A stretch of DNA of 64,000 nt, taken from contig NZ_JBFCVK010000012.1 in the NCBI RefSeq assembly GCF_040712085.1, positions 1 to 64,000 on the forward strand. Direction: 5' to 3'. The translations under genes and the position numbers were made by a program. Positions 44,749-55,322 of this stretch are shown piece after piece; positions within the stretch are counted from its first letter, which is position 1, and each line of letters starts with the position of its first letter. This stretch comes from Aquibaculum sediminis (GTDB lineage: Bacteria > Pseudomonadota > Alphaproteobacteria > Kiloniellales > DSM-21159). The notes below the pieces were generated by a model that worked only from the letters and a program-made list of their open reading frames with translations, was not told the DNA's origin and ran no database searches.

Positions 44749-46474
44749 GCCGAAGGCGGCGGCGGCATCGGGCGCGAAGCGGAGGCGGAGCGGCCGCCCG
44801 GAAGAAAGGACAGGCGAGACGATCGCACCCCGGCTTTCGCAGCTGCGCGGAAGGCAGGAGAGCAGCGCCGACGCGCGTCGGCGTCGGCCGGCCTGGCGCT
44901 CCCCCCTCACGCGCCGCATCCTGCTGATCAACACCCTGGTGTTGCTGATCCCCGTGCTCGGCCTTCTGCATCTGGAGCAGTACCGCCAGAGCCTGATCGA
45001 TTCCGAGATCGAGGCCATGCGCACCCAGGCCACCACCGTTGCGCTGGCCCTCGGCTCCGCGGCCATCCGCGACGGCCCCCAGGGCGATCAGCAGCTCATG
45101 CATGAGTCCGCCCGCCAGTTGATCCGGGTGCTGCTCAGCGACATCTCCCTGAGCGCGCCCTTGCGGGCGCGCGTCTTCAGCCAGAGCGGCGAGTTGGTGG
45201 CGGATTCCTTCATGCTCGGCGGGCCGGAAGCGGTGGTTCGCGTGGAAGAGCTGCCGCCGCCGCAATCGCTTGGCCTGGAGGCGATCCGCTGGATCGAGGA
45301 CTTCTACGACAAGAACATGCGCCGCCTGCTGTACCCGGATGCCCTGCCGCTCTATCAGGAGCAGCCGCGGCAGAGCGCCACCCACTACGAGGAAGTCGAG
45401 CAGGCCCTTGCCGGCGAAGGCTCCGCCGCAGTGCGCCAGGACGCCGGCCAGCGCCTCGTGCTCTCGGTCACCGTACCGGTCCAGCGCTACCGTCAGGTCG
45501 TGGCCGCACTGATGGTCAGCAAAGAGGGTAGCGCCATCGACCGTGCGGTGCGCGACCGCCGCAGCGACATCCTGCTGGTCTTTGCCGTGGCACTGGCGGT
45601 CACGATCCTGCTCTCGCTCTACCTGGCACGGACCATCGCCCGACCCATCCGGCGCCTGGCGGAAGCCGCCGACCGGGTTCGGGGCAGCAGCGGACAGGCT
45701 GACAGCATTCCCGATATGACTGCCCGGCACGACGAGATCGGCGACCTCTCTGCCGCGCTCATCGAGATGACCCAGGCGCTGCACAGCCGGCTCAAGGCCA
45801 TCGAGCACTTCGCCGCCGACGTGGCGCACGAGATCAAGAATCCCCTCACCTCCCTGCGCAGCGCAGTGGAAACGGTCAGTCGGATCGAGAACCCCGAGCA
45901 ACGCGCGCGGCTCATGGCAATCATCATCGACGATGTGTCGCGCCTCGACCGGCTGATCAGCGACATTTCCGATGCCTCCCGCCTGGATGCCGAATTGGCC
46001 CGGGCCGAAAGCGAACGCTTCGACATGGCGATCCTGCTCGAAACCCTGGTGGCAGTGGAGCGCGAACGGGCCGAAGTCGGCACCGCCGATCTCAGCCTGA
46101 CCCTGCCGCTGCGGGCAAACCTGGCGGTCATGGGCAAGGAAGGTCGCCTGGGGCAGGTGTTCCGCAATCTCATTGCCAATGCCTTGTCCTTCAGCCCGCC
46201 AGACAGCACCATCCGGCTTGCCGCCTGGCGTGAAGGCGTCTGGGTGATCATCACCGTGGATGACGAGGGTCCCGGCATCCCTGAAGGCAAGGAGAACGCC
46301 ATTTTCAGCCGCTTCTACAGCGAGCGTCCCGCCGGAGAGAAGTTCGGCACCCATTCCGGCCTGGGACTGTCGATCTCGCGTCAGATCGTCGAGGCCCACC
46401 ACGGGACCATTGTTGCCGAGAACCGGCCGCAGGGCGGCGCCCGCTTCACCGTGCGCCTGCCGGCGGCCGGCTGA
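44720..46474 (+). CDS. chvG: Sensor histidine kinase ChvG
   Basis: Membrane kinase partner of ChvI. With the GTG at 44720 it has 584 aa: a basic cytoplasmic lead of about 60 residues, one helix (RRILLINTLVLLIPVLGLLHL), a periplasmic sensor domain of about 210 residues with VFSQSGELVADSF, a second helix, HAMP, the H-box DVAHEIKNPLTSLRS with His370, and an ATPase domain with DDEGPGIPEGK and HSGLGLSISRQI. No ATG lies between the ChvI stop and the first helix, so the start is uncertain: GTG 44720 or ATG 44690, both inside the chvI end. Strong translational coupling is likely. Confidence 0.9.
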   Translation: MSATATGTSEPKAAAASGAKRRRSGRPEERTGETIAPRLSQLRGRQESSADARRRRPAWRSPLTRRILLINTLVLLIPVLGLLHLEQYRQSLIDSEIEAMRTQATTVALALGSAAIRDGPQGDQQLMHESARQLIRVLLSDISLSAPLRARVFSQSGELVADSFMLGGPEAVVRVEELPPPQSLGLEAIRWIEDFYDKNMRRLLYPDALPLYQEQPRQSATHYEEVEQALAGEGSAAVRQDAGQRLVLSVTVPVQRYRQVVAALMVSKEGSAIDRAVRDRRSDILLVFAVALAVTILLSLYLARTIARPIRRLAEAADRVRGSSGQADSIPDMTARHDEIGDLSAALIEMTQALHSRLKAIEHFAADVAHEIKNPLTSLRSAVETVSRIENPEQRARLMAIIIDDVSRLDRLISDISDASRLDAELARAESERFDMAILLETLVAVERERAEVGTADLSLTLPLRANLAVMGKEGRLGQVFRNLIANALSFSPPDSTIRLAAWREGVWVIITVDDEGPGIPEGKENAIFSRFYSERPAGEKFGTHSGLGLSISRQIVEAHHGTIVAENRPQGGARFTVRLPAAG

Positions 46475-46492
46475 TTGCTGCAGGAGTCGCGT

Positions 46493-47869
46493 ATGGAACG
46501 CATGCATGCCACCTGCGTCGCCCTTTCCACCCAGGCCGGCCCACTCGGGGTGCTGCTCCGCGGGCCGGCCGGCGCGGGCAAGTCCGGTCTGGCGCTGCGC
46601 CTGATCGATGAGGGCGGCTGGCTGGTCGCCGACGACCAGGTGGAAATCCGCCGAGAAGAAGATCGGCTGCTGGCCCGCGCGCCGGCGCAGGTCGCCGGCA
46701 TGATGGAACTGCGCGGCTTCGGTCTGGCCGAGGTGCCCCACCTGCCGGAAACGCCGCTGGTCCTGGCCGTGGACCTGGTGCCCGGAGAAGGCGTGGAGCG
46801 TCTGCCCGAAGAGGCGAGCCTGGAACTGCTCGGCCTGGACCTGCCGCTGCTGCGCCTGGACCCGGCCGCAGCGACCACGCCGGCCACGCTGCGCTTTGCC
46901 GCCCGGGCACGGGCCACGGCTCTGGCGCCGCCCACAGCGGAGACACAGGACCCCGCCGCGCAGAAGGACGACACCCCCGCACCGCTGCTGCTCATCACCG
47001 GGCTGTCGGGAGCGGGGCGAACCCTGGCACTGAAGCACCTGGAGGATCTTGGCTGGGAAGCCATCGACAACCTGCCTCTGGGCCTGCTGGACGGCGTGCT
47101 GGGCGCCAACCCGCGCCGGCAGCCGCTGGCCGTGGGCATCGACAGCCGCACCATGGATTTTTCCGTGCCGCTGTTCCTGCGGCAACTGGCTCGCCTGCGC
47201 GCCGACCCACGCATCGAGCCCAGCCTGCTCTTCCTCGACTGCGACGACGCGGTGCTGCAACAGCGCTACACCGAGACCCGCCGGCGCCATCCGCTGGCGC
47301 TCAACCGGCCGCTGGCCGACGGCATCGCCGCGGAACGGGTCCTGCTGGAGCCACTGCGCCTCAAGGCCGATCGGCTCCTTGACACCAGCGACCTGCCGCC
47401 GGTGGAGCTGCGCCGCCTGCTGGCAGCCGACCTCGCCATCGATCGCGCCGCCGGCATGCAGGTCTTCATCACCTCCTTCTCCTATCGCTTCGGGCTCCCG
47501 CGGGAGGCAGACTTGGTGTTCGACACGCGCTTCCTGGCCAATCCCCACTGGGAGATGGAATTGCGCGGCCTGACCGGACGCGACCCGGCGGTGGCCGCCT
47601 ATCTGGCCGCCGACCCCAACTACGAGCCCTTCATCGCCGGACTGCTGGGCCTGCTGGAGCCTCTGATGGAGCAGTACCAGGCGGCCGGAAAGAGCTATCT
47701 GACCATTGCCTTCGGCTGCACCGGCGGACAGCACCGGTCGGTTGCCACCGCGGAGCGGGTCATGGCGCGGCTCTCCGAGCTTGGGTGGCCGGCGGGCCTC
47801 TCGCACCGTGAACTGGAGCGCGCTGTGGTCAACGCCAACAGCTCCCGCCCCTCCCCGGTCCCGCGCTGA
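46493..47869 (+). CDS. HprK-RapZ fusion protein (HPr kinase plus RNase adaptor domain)
   Basis: A single 458-aa reading frame joins two proteins usually encoded separately. Residues 1-145 are the short alphaproteobacterial HPr kinase/phosphorylase: HATCV at 5-9, Walker A GPAGAGKS at 24-31, and VADDQV at 45-50. A flexible linker (about 145-163, rich in Ala, Pro and Thr) leads to a RapZ/YvcJ-type domain (about 164-458) with Walker A GLSGAGRT (170-177), GIDSRTMDFS, and FGCTGGQHRSVATAE (407-421). The Walker A Lys is Arg in this second copy. Start ATG 46493 follows CAGGAG by 6 nt. It lies between chvG and manX. Confidence 0.9.
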   Translation: MERMHATCVALSTQAGPLGVLLRGPAGAGKSGLALRLIDEGGWLVADDQVEIRREEDRLLARAPAQVAGMMELRGFGLAEVPHLPETPLVLAVDLVPGEGVERLPEEASLELLGLDLPLLRLDPAAATTPATLRFAARARATALAPPTAETQDPAAQKDDTPAPLLLITGLSGAGRTLALKHLEDLGWEAIDNLPLGLLDGVLGANPRRQPLAVGIDSRTMDFSVPLFLRQLARLRADPRIEPSLLFLDCDDAVLQQRYTETRRRHPLALNRPLADGIAAERVLLEPLRLKADRLLDTSDLPPVELRRLLAADLAIDRAAGMQVFITSFSYRFGLPREADLVFDTRFLANPHWEMELRGLTGRDPAVAAYLAADPNYEPFIAGLLGLLEPLMEQYQAAGKSYLTIAFGCTGGQHRSVATAERVMARLSELGWPAGLSHRELERAVVNANSSRPSPVPR

Positions 47870-47973
47870 CCGGTGTCCAAGGGTCGCAAGTGGACGAATG
47901 ATGGCTGCGGTCGCAGATCAATTCAGGTAGTAATGGCCGGCCCGCGCATGGCTGCGCCCGTAAGGAAAGCGAA

Positions 47974-48384
47974 ATGATCGGTCTCGTTCTGGTCACACAC
48001 GGCAATCTGGCGAGCGAATTCATCGCAGCCATGGAACATGTCGTCGGCCCTCAGGCTGACGCCGTTGCGGTCTGCATCGGTCCCGAGGACGATATGGAAC
48101 AGCGGCGCCAGGAGATCATCGAGAGCGTGCAACGCGTGGACAAGGGGGCCGGCGTGGTCATCCTCACCGACATGTTCGGCGGCACGCCCTCCAACCTCGC
48201 CATCTCCGTGCTGGACCAGGGCCGGGTGGAGGTGATCGCCGGCATCAATCTGCCCATGCTCATCAAACTGGCTCAGGTGCGCGGCCGCGAGCGCCTGGCC
48301 GACGCCGTGCTCCAGGCCCAGGAAGCCGGGCGCAAGTACATCAGTGTGGCCTCGCAGCTGCTGCGCGACGAAGCCAGTCGCTGA
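47974..48384 (+). CDS. PTS EIIA component (mannose-type, ManX-like)
   Basis: A 136-aa EIIA of the mannose (PTS-EIIA-man) fold. The phospho-acceptor is His9 in LVTHGNLASEF, and TDMFGGTPSNLAI is the family signature. No EIIB or EIIC gene follows, so this EIIA probably signals rather than transports, as in other alphaproteobacterial regulatory PTS clusters. It lies about 100 nt after the hprK-rapZ gene. The stop codon is inside the first unit of a tandem 15-bp repeat. Confidence 0.92.
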   Translation: MIGLVLVTHGNLASEFIAAMEHVVGPQADAVAVCIGPEDDMEQRRQEIIESVQRVDKGAGVVILTDMFGGTPSNLAISVLDQGRVEVIAGINLPMLIKLAQVRGRERLADAVLQAQEAGRKYISVASQLLRDEASR

Positions 48385-48435
48385 GGGGCCACTCGCTGAG
48401 GAGCCGCCCGCCGAAGGGCCGCTCGCGGAAGGACT
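48376..48435. repeat. Four imperfect 15-bp tandem repeats before ptsH
   Basis: Units at 48376-48390, 48391-48405, 48406-48420 and 48421-48435 read AGTCGCTGAGGGGCC, ACTCGCTGAGGAGCC, GCCCGCCGAAGGGCC and GCTCGCGGAAGGACT. The first holds the EIIA stop codon; the last supplies GGAAGGA, the likely ribosome site for the GTG start of ptsH. Each unit carries a purine-rich GAGG or GAAGG core. Expansion or loss of units could alter ptsH translation. Confidence 0.7.
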
Positions 48436-48444
48436 TTCAAGAAC

Positions 48445-48735
48445 GTGGATGATCAGAAAACAACATCCCCCTCTGTTCGTCGCGTCACCATATGCAATCG
48501 CAAGGGACTGCATGCCCGGGCTGCGGCAAAGTTCGTGAAGCTGGCCGGGGAGTTCTCGGCCCAGGTCTCCGTGGTGCGCCGTGACCAGGAAGTGCCCGGC
48601 AACTCCATCATGGGCCTGATGATGCTTGCGGCCGCGCCGGGCTGCGAACTGGAACTGCGGGCAGAGGGCCCCGAAGCGCAGCAGGCGCTCGACGCTTTGG
48701 CCGAACTTGTGCAGCGCGCGTTCGATGAAGACTGA
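48445..48735 (+). CDS. ptsH: HPr phosphocarrier protein
   Basis: A 96-aa HPr with phospho-acceptor His23 in GLHARAAAKF and the regulatory Ser54 in PGNSIMGLMML, the site that HprK phosphorylates. Both are present, so this HPr can receive signals from EI and from the HprK part of the upstream fusion protein. Start GTG 48445, with GGAAGGA about 12 nt upstream, from the end of the tandem repeat. The EI gene starts inside the end of this gene. Confidence 0.93.
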   Translation: MDDQKTTSPSVRRVTICNRKGLHARAAAKFVKLAGEFSAQVSVVRRDQEVPGNSIMGLMMLAAAPGCELELRAEGPEAQQALDALAELVQRAFDED

Positions 48736-50503
48736 GAGCGGACAGGACAAGACGAAGCCTCGGGGCGAAACCCGGCTGCAGGGCCTGGCCGTCGCGCCCG
48801 GCATCGGCATCGGCACGGCGCATCTGCGCGATGGCAGCCGGATTCCGGTGCCCGAATACCTCATCTCCGCCGCCCAGGTGCCCAAGGAAATCAGCCGCTT
48901 CACTGTGGCGGTGCAGGCCGCCGAGCGGCAGATCAGCAAGCTGCGCAGCAAGGCCGGCTCGACGCATGGCGCCTCGGCAGAGGAACTGACCTACCTGCTG
49001 GAAGCCCACGCGCAGATGCTGCGCTCCGGTCAGTTGCGCGAGGGCGTGGAACGCCGCGTGCGCGATGAGCGCCGCAATGCCGAGGCGGCACTGGCGATCG
49101 AGATCGACCAGATCGTCGGTTTTTTCGAGGCCATGGACGACTCCTACCTGCGCACCCGAGGCGAGGAAGTGCGCCAGGTCGGACAGCGCATCCTGCGCCA
49201 CCTCACCGACCAGGCCTATCAGGGCTTCGGCGAACTGGGCCGCAACTCGCTGGTCTTCGCCGAAGAGGTGACACCGGCGGACACGGCCCTGATGGACCCG
49301 CGCCGGGTGGTGGGTTTTGCCAGCGTGCTCGGCGGCGCCGAGGGCCACACCGCGATCATGGCCCGCTCGCTCGGCATTCCCGCGGTTCTGGGCGTGGCGG
49401 AACTGCTGCGCCATGCCCGTAACAGCGCCGCTGCCATCGTCGACGGGAACGAGGGTCTGGTGATCCTCGACCCAACGCCCGAGACGCTGGAGAGCTATCG
49501 CCGCCGTCGCGCCGGGCAATTGCGCTCCACCCGGGCACTCAAGCGCCTGCGCGACCTGCCGGCCGTGACCCGCGACGGAACGCGCGTCACGCTCCAGGCC
49601 AACCTCGAACTCCCCTCCGATGTGGAACAGGCCGTGGCCGCCGGCGCCGAGGGCGTGGGCCTGCTGCGCAGCGAATATCTCTTCATGAACCGCGACGACC
49701 TGCCCGAACAGGAAGAACAGGCCGACTCGATCCGCCACATCCTCGGCGGCCTGCCCGAGGGACCGGTCACGGTGCGCACCCTGGACGTGGGCGGCGAAAA
49801 GCTCGCATCTGCCCTGGGGCACCATCTTGGTGAAGCCACGAACCCAGCTCTGGGACTGCGCGCCGTTCGCCTCTCGCTGCGGGTTCCGGAGTTGCTGGAA
49901 ACCCAACTCGCGGCGATCCTGCAGGCTGACGTAGGGGGCCGCCTGCGGATCCTGCTGCCGATGATCGTCAACGTCGAGGAGCTGCGCATGGTGCGGCGCA
50001 CCCTCAACAGCGTCGCCCGCAAGCTGGCGGCGCAAGGTCGACCGGTTCCGCACCCGCTTCCCCCGCTGGGCGTGATGATCGAGGTGCCCGGCGCGGCGCT
50101 TGCCGCCGATGCCCTGGCGCCAGAAGCCGACTTCTTCGCCATCGGCACCAATGACCTCATCATGTACACCCTGGCGATCGATCGGGGCGATGAGCGGGTG
50201 GCCTATCTCTATGACCCGCTGCACCCGGCGGTGCTGCGGCTCATCCACTTTGCCGTCGACGTGGCACTGCGGCATGGAAAACCGGTGTCGGTCTGCGGCG
50301 AAATGGCAGGCGACCCACGCTACCTGCCGCTTTTCGTCGGCCTGGGGGTGCGCGAGCTGTCCATGCGCCCCACTGCCCTGCCCCGCATCAAGCAGTCGCT
50401 GCGCCGACTGGATGCCTCGGCCTGCCGGACCCTTGCCGAAGCCATGTTGCGCGAGCACGATCGCGAGACCATCCAGCACCTCCTCGAGAGCTTCCGCGCA
50501 TAG
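48725..50503 (+). CDS. ptsI: PTS enzyme I (PEP-protein phosphotransferase)
   Basis: Transfers phosphate from PEP to HPr. The protein has 592 aa from the ATG at 48725, which overlaps the ptsH stop. The N-terminal LQGLAVAPGIGIG starts the EI domain; phospho-His208 is in GGAEGHTAIMARSLGIP; the PEP-binding domain has GAEGVGLLRSEYLFM, TLDVGGEKL and FFAIGTNDLIMYTLAIDR. There is no GAF domain, so it is a plain EI and not PtsP. It closes the EIIA-HPr-EI run. An in-frame stretch upstream (from 48626) is a shadow of ptsH. Confidence 0.95.
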   Translation: MKTESGQDKTKPRGETRLQGLAVAPGIGIGTAHLRDGSRIPVPEYLISAAQVPKEISRFTVAVQAAERQISKLRSKAGSTHGASAEELTYLLEAHAQMLRSGQLREGVERRVRDERRNAEAALAIEIDQIVGFFEAMDDSYLRTRGEEVRQVGQRILRHLTDQAYQGFGELGRNSLVFAEEVTPADTALMDPRRVVGFASVLGGAEGHTAIMARSLGIPAVLGVAELLRHARNSAAAIVDGNEGLVILDPTPETLESYRRRRAGQLRSTRALKRLRDLPAVTRDGTRVTLQANLELPSDVEQAVAAGAEGVGLLRSEYLFMNRDDLPEQEEQADSIRHILGGLPEGPVTVRTLDVGGEKLASALGHHLGEATNPALGLRAVRLSLRVPELLETQLAAILQADVGGRLRILLPMIVNVEELRMVRRTLNSVARKLAAQGRPVPHPLPPLGVMIEVPGAALAADALAPEADFFAIGTNDLIMYTLAIDRGDERVAYLYDPLHPAVLRLIHFAVDVALRHGKPVSVCGEMAGDPRYLPLFVGLGVRELSMRPTALPRIKQSLRRLDASACRTLAEAMLREHDRETIQHLLESFRA

Positions 50504-50582
50504 CAGAGGCGCTTCACGTGCGTTGCCGCAACCCAATAGTTTGGCTAGGGTCCGGGCACATGCATATCCGCCTATAGTCGTC

Positions 50583-51359
50583 ATGCCGCTCGAAGAGCCG
50601 TTCTTCCAACCGCCCGCACCGCCGCTGCCGGGAACCAACTGGGCGTTGTTTCTCGACGTGGACGGCTGCCTGGTGGACATCGCCGCGCGCCCCGATGAGG
50701 TTGCGGTGGAAGCCGGCCTGACAGAAACGCTGGCTTGCCTGCGCACCCGCCTGGGCGGCGCCCTGGCTCTTGTAAGCGGCCGTCCCTTGGCACAGCTCGA
50801 TGCGCTCTTCGCTCCCCTGCATCTGGCCGCCGCCGGGCAGCACGGTCTGGAGCGGCGCGATGCCCGGGGGCACCTCCTGCCCACAGCCACCCTGCCCGCC
50901 GGCTTCGCCGAGGTGGAAGCGCGGCTTGCGCTCTTCGCCGAGCGCCATCCCGGCATGCTGCTGGAACGCAAGTCACACGGCCTCGCCCTGCACTATCGTG
51001 GCGCGCCGGCGTGCGAGACCGAGGCACGTCGCCTGGCCGAAGCGCTTGCTGCAACCTGCGAACCGCCCCTGGCCGCCGTGCCGGGCAAGGCGGTCATCGA
51101 ACTGCGCGTGCCGGGCAGCGACAAGGGTCAGGCCATCGCGGCCTTCCTCGACGAACCACCCTTCCGCGGGCGCATCCCCGCCTTCGCCGGGGACGACGTG
51201 ACCGACGAGGACGGCTTCCGTAGGGTCAACGCCCTGCAGGGCCACACCATTCTGGTTGGACGGCGGGCCAGCGCGGCGCGCTGGGCCCTGCCGGATCCCC
51301 CAGCCCTGCGCCACTGGTTGAGCCAGGCTGCGCAGGCCCTGACCCCGAAAGGAGACTGA
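50583..51359 (+). CDS. otsB: Trehalose-6-phosphate phosphatase
   Basis: HAD-family phosphatase of 258 aa that removes phosphate from trehalose 6-phosphate. The nucleophile motif is FLDVDGCLVDI with Asp25 and Asp27; SGRPL and the GDDVTDEDGF motif complete the active site. The ATG at 50583 has no clear ribosome site upstream, so an earlier non-ATG start is possible. It begins a plus-strand trio with a GH15 gene (3 nt gap) and otsA. Confidence 0.93.
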   Translation: MPLEEPFFQPPAPPLPGTNWALFLDVDGCLVDIAARPDEVAVEAGLTETLACLRTRLGGALALVSGRPLAQLDALFAPLHLAAAGQHGLERRDARGHLLPTATLPAGFAEVEARLALFAERHPGMLLERKSHGLALHYRGAPACETEARRLAEALAATCEPPLAAVPGKAVIELRVPGSDKGQAIAAFLDEPPFRGRIPAFAGDDVTDEDGFRRVNALQGHTILVGRRASAARWALPDPPALRHWLSQAAQALTPKGD

Positions 51360-51362
51360 CGC

Positions 51363-53155
51363 TTGACCTTTGCGCCCCGGCCCAACCTCGATCTGGCGGT
51401 GATCGGCAACTGTGCCATCGGCGTCCTGGTGGACTGCTACGGGCGGATGGTCTGGGGCTGTCTGCCCGCGTTCGATGGCGATCCCTGGTTTAGCGCCCTA
51501 CTGGGAGGCGAGGAGCCGACCGAAGGCTTCTTCGCCATCGAGCTCAAGGGGCAGCAGCGCTGCGAGCAGGAATATCGCCGCAACTCGGCGGTGCTGGTCA
51601 CGCGGCTCTATGCCGAGGACGGCAGCGCCGTGGAGATCACCGACTGCATCCCGCGCAGCAAGCTGTTCGGCCGCACCTTCCGCCCAACCATGATCGTGCG
51701 CCGCATGCGCCCGATCAGCGGCACGCCGCAGGTCCGCGTCGTCCTCCGCCCCACCTGCAGCTACGGCGCCGAAAAACCGCAGGTCACACGCGGCAGCAAT
51801 CACGCCCGCTACATCGGCCCCTCGTTCACCTTGCGGCTCTACGCCACCGCGCCGTTGGCCTACATCCTGCCCGAGCGCTGGTTCCTGCTCGAGGAGGACG
51901 AGCACCTGCTGCTGGGGCCGGATGAGAGCCTGGCCGAACCGGTGGAAACCGCGGCCAACCGCCTGATTGCCGAGACCGATGCCTACTGGCGGGACTGGGT
52001 GCGCTCGCTCTCCATCCCCTTCGAGTGGCAGGAGGCGGTGATCCGCGCCGCCATCACGCTCAAGCTCTGCAGCTACGAGGAAACCGGCGGCCTGATCGCG
52101 GCGCTCACCACCTCCATCCCCGAGGCGCCGGGCTCGCAGCGCAACTGGGACTACCGTTACTGCTGGCTGCGGGACTCCTACTACACCGTCAATGCCCTCA
52201 ATCGCCTGGGCGCCACGCGCACCATGGAAGGCTATCTGCGCTACATCATGAACGTGGTCTCGGCGGCCCCGGACGGCTACCTGCAGCCGGTCTTCGGGCT
52301 CGACCTGGAACAGCGCATCGACGAGCGCGTGGTCGAGAGCCTGCCCGGCTATCGGGGCATGGGGCCGGTGCGCATCGGCAATCAGGCCTACACCCAGGTC
52401 CAGAACGACGGCTACGGCAGTGTGATCCTGGCCGCAACCCAGTGCTTCTTCGACCAGCGCCTGATGGCACCCGGAACGCTCAATCTCTTCCGGCGTCTGG
52501 AGGAGTTGGGCGAGCAGGCGATCCGGCGTTTCGACACCCCGGATGCGGGCCCCTGGGAGTACCGCAGCCGGCAGATGGTCCACACCTACTCCACCCTGCT
52601 CTGCTGGGCGGCCTGCGACCGCCTGGCGCGAATCGCGCGCCGCCTGGGGCAGACCCAAAAGGCGGCCTACTGGCACACCGAGGCTGAGCGCATCCGCAGC
52701 GTGATCCTGAAGCGCGCCTGGAACGACAAGCTGAACAGCTTCGTGGCCACCTTCGAAGGCGAGACCCTCGATGCCAGTCTGCTGCTGATGCAGGAACTGG
52801 GCTTCGTCGAGGGCAAGGACCCCCGTTACCTGGGAACCGTGGCTGCCGTGGAGCGTTCCCTTATGCGGGAGGGTTACCTTTTGCGGTATCATGCAGCGGA
52901 CGATTTCGGAGTACCTGAGGTAGCCTTCACCATCTGCTCATTCTGGTATGTGGACGCCCTGGCCGCGACCGGGCGGGAGGAAGAAGCGCGCGCGCTTTTC
53001 GAAAACCTCCTGGCGCGGCGCAACCACGTCGGCCTGCTCTCCGAGGATCTGGACTCGAAGACAGGCGAGCTCTGGGGCAACTTCCCCCAGACCTACTCTC
53101 TCGTCGGCATCATTCATTCGGCAACGCGCCTCAGCCGGAGCTGGGAGGCTCTGTG

Positions 53156-53156
<1 letters not shown>
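51363..53156 (+). CDS. Glycoside hydrolase family 15 protein
   Basis: A 597-aa protein with the (alpha/alpha)6-barrel GH15 pattern (glucoamylase- and trehalase-like). The GSQRNWDYRYCWLRDSYYTVNAL stretch is characteristic, and a typical N-terminal sandwich domain precedes it. There is no signal peptide, so it acts in the cytoplasm. The start is TTG 51363 with AAAGGAG 8 nt upstream. Position between otsB and otsA suggests trehalose or alpha-glucan turnover, but the substrate is not certain. Confidence 0.9.
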
Positions 53157-54547
<1,391 letters not shown>

Positions 54548-55309
54548 TCAGGCCCTTGCCACCCTGGTCCCGCTGTTCCCGCTGTCGAGCAACTGCGGGC
54601 GGGACAGCCCGGCCAGCTGCAGCATGTGCCAGGCCAGCACCTGGTTGCTGGCCAGCACCGGCTTGCCCAGCCGCTCGCGCACCTCGGCCAGAACCTCGAC
54701 AGCCTGCAAGTTGGTGCAGGAGGCGAAGACCGCCTCGCAGTCATCCTCGCCGCCGATCCGAAGCAGGGCTTCGCGGATCGAAGCCGGAGCAATTCGCGCC
54801 ACCACTCTCTCCTCCTGCTGGTCGAAGCTACCGAAGGCGGGCACGGCAATGCCGGCCACCTTAAGCCCATGCAGCAGGACTTCGGAAACGGAGCGGATAT
54901 AAGGGCTGACCAGACCGAGGCGCCGAATGCCGAGGCTGCGGCAGGCCGCCTTCAGCGCCGTCATGGGGTCGGTCACCGGCACGGCCGGCCGCGCCTCTGC
55001 GATCAACGCGGCGACCCGCGCCTCGCCCAGTAGCGTCGCCCCGGAGGTGCAGGCATAACCGATGGCGCCCAGGCCGGCGTGCGCGGGCAGCAGCGCGGCA
55101 CTCGCCGTCAGCCGCTGGCTCATGGCAGCGATGCTGTCCGGCGTCAGGTCGCTGCCGCTTTCTATGCGCGTGTGATAGAGGCGCGCGGCGTCGAAGGGCA
55201 GCAGCCTGCGAAAATCCTCCTCGACCGTTTCGTCCACGCCCAGGACGATGAGGCCGAGCGCGACGCGGCCGGGCGCTTGCGAATCAGCCAGGGTGTAGGG
55301 CAGGTGCAT
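54548..55309 (-). CDS. Asp/Glu racemase-superfamily protein (maleate isomerase / EutA-like)
   Basis: A 253-aa protein with the two catalytic Cys of the family: Cys87 in YACTSG and Cys198 in FASCTN, both with Thr/Ser neighbours as expected. It resembles maleate isomerase, arylmalonate decarboxylase and EutA-type proteins of ectoine degradation. The ATG at 55309 is chosen over the longer frame to 55372. It is 13 nt after the M24 gene, the third of three minus-strand genes. The reaction is not known. Confidence 0.85.
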   Translation of the reverse strand: MHLPYTLADSQAPGRVALGLIVLGVDETVEEDFRRLLPFDAARLYHTRIESGSDLTPDSIAAMSQRLTASAALLPAHAGLGAIGYACTSGATLLGEARVAALIAEARPAVPVTDPMTALKAACRSLGIRRLGLVSPYIRSVSEVLLHGLKVAGIAVPAFGSFDQQEERVVARIAPASIREALLRIGGEDDCEAVFASCTNLQAVEVLAEVRERLGKPVLASNQVLAWHMLQLAGLSRPQLLDSGNSGTRVARA

Positions 55310-55322
55310 GAGCAGCGTTCCC

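Noticed and set aside
44675..47806. A 1043-codon minus-strand frame opposite chvG and hprK-rapZ
   Set aside because: Composition is that of a shadow frame (Gly, His, Gln and Arg rich). The plus strand carries recognisable proteins throughout.
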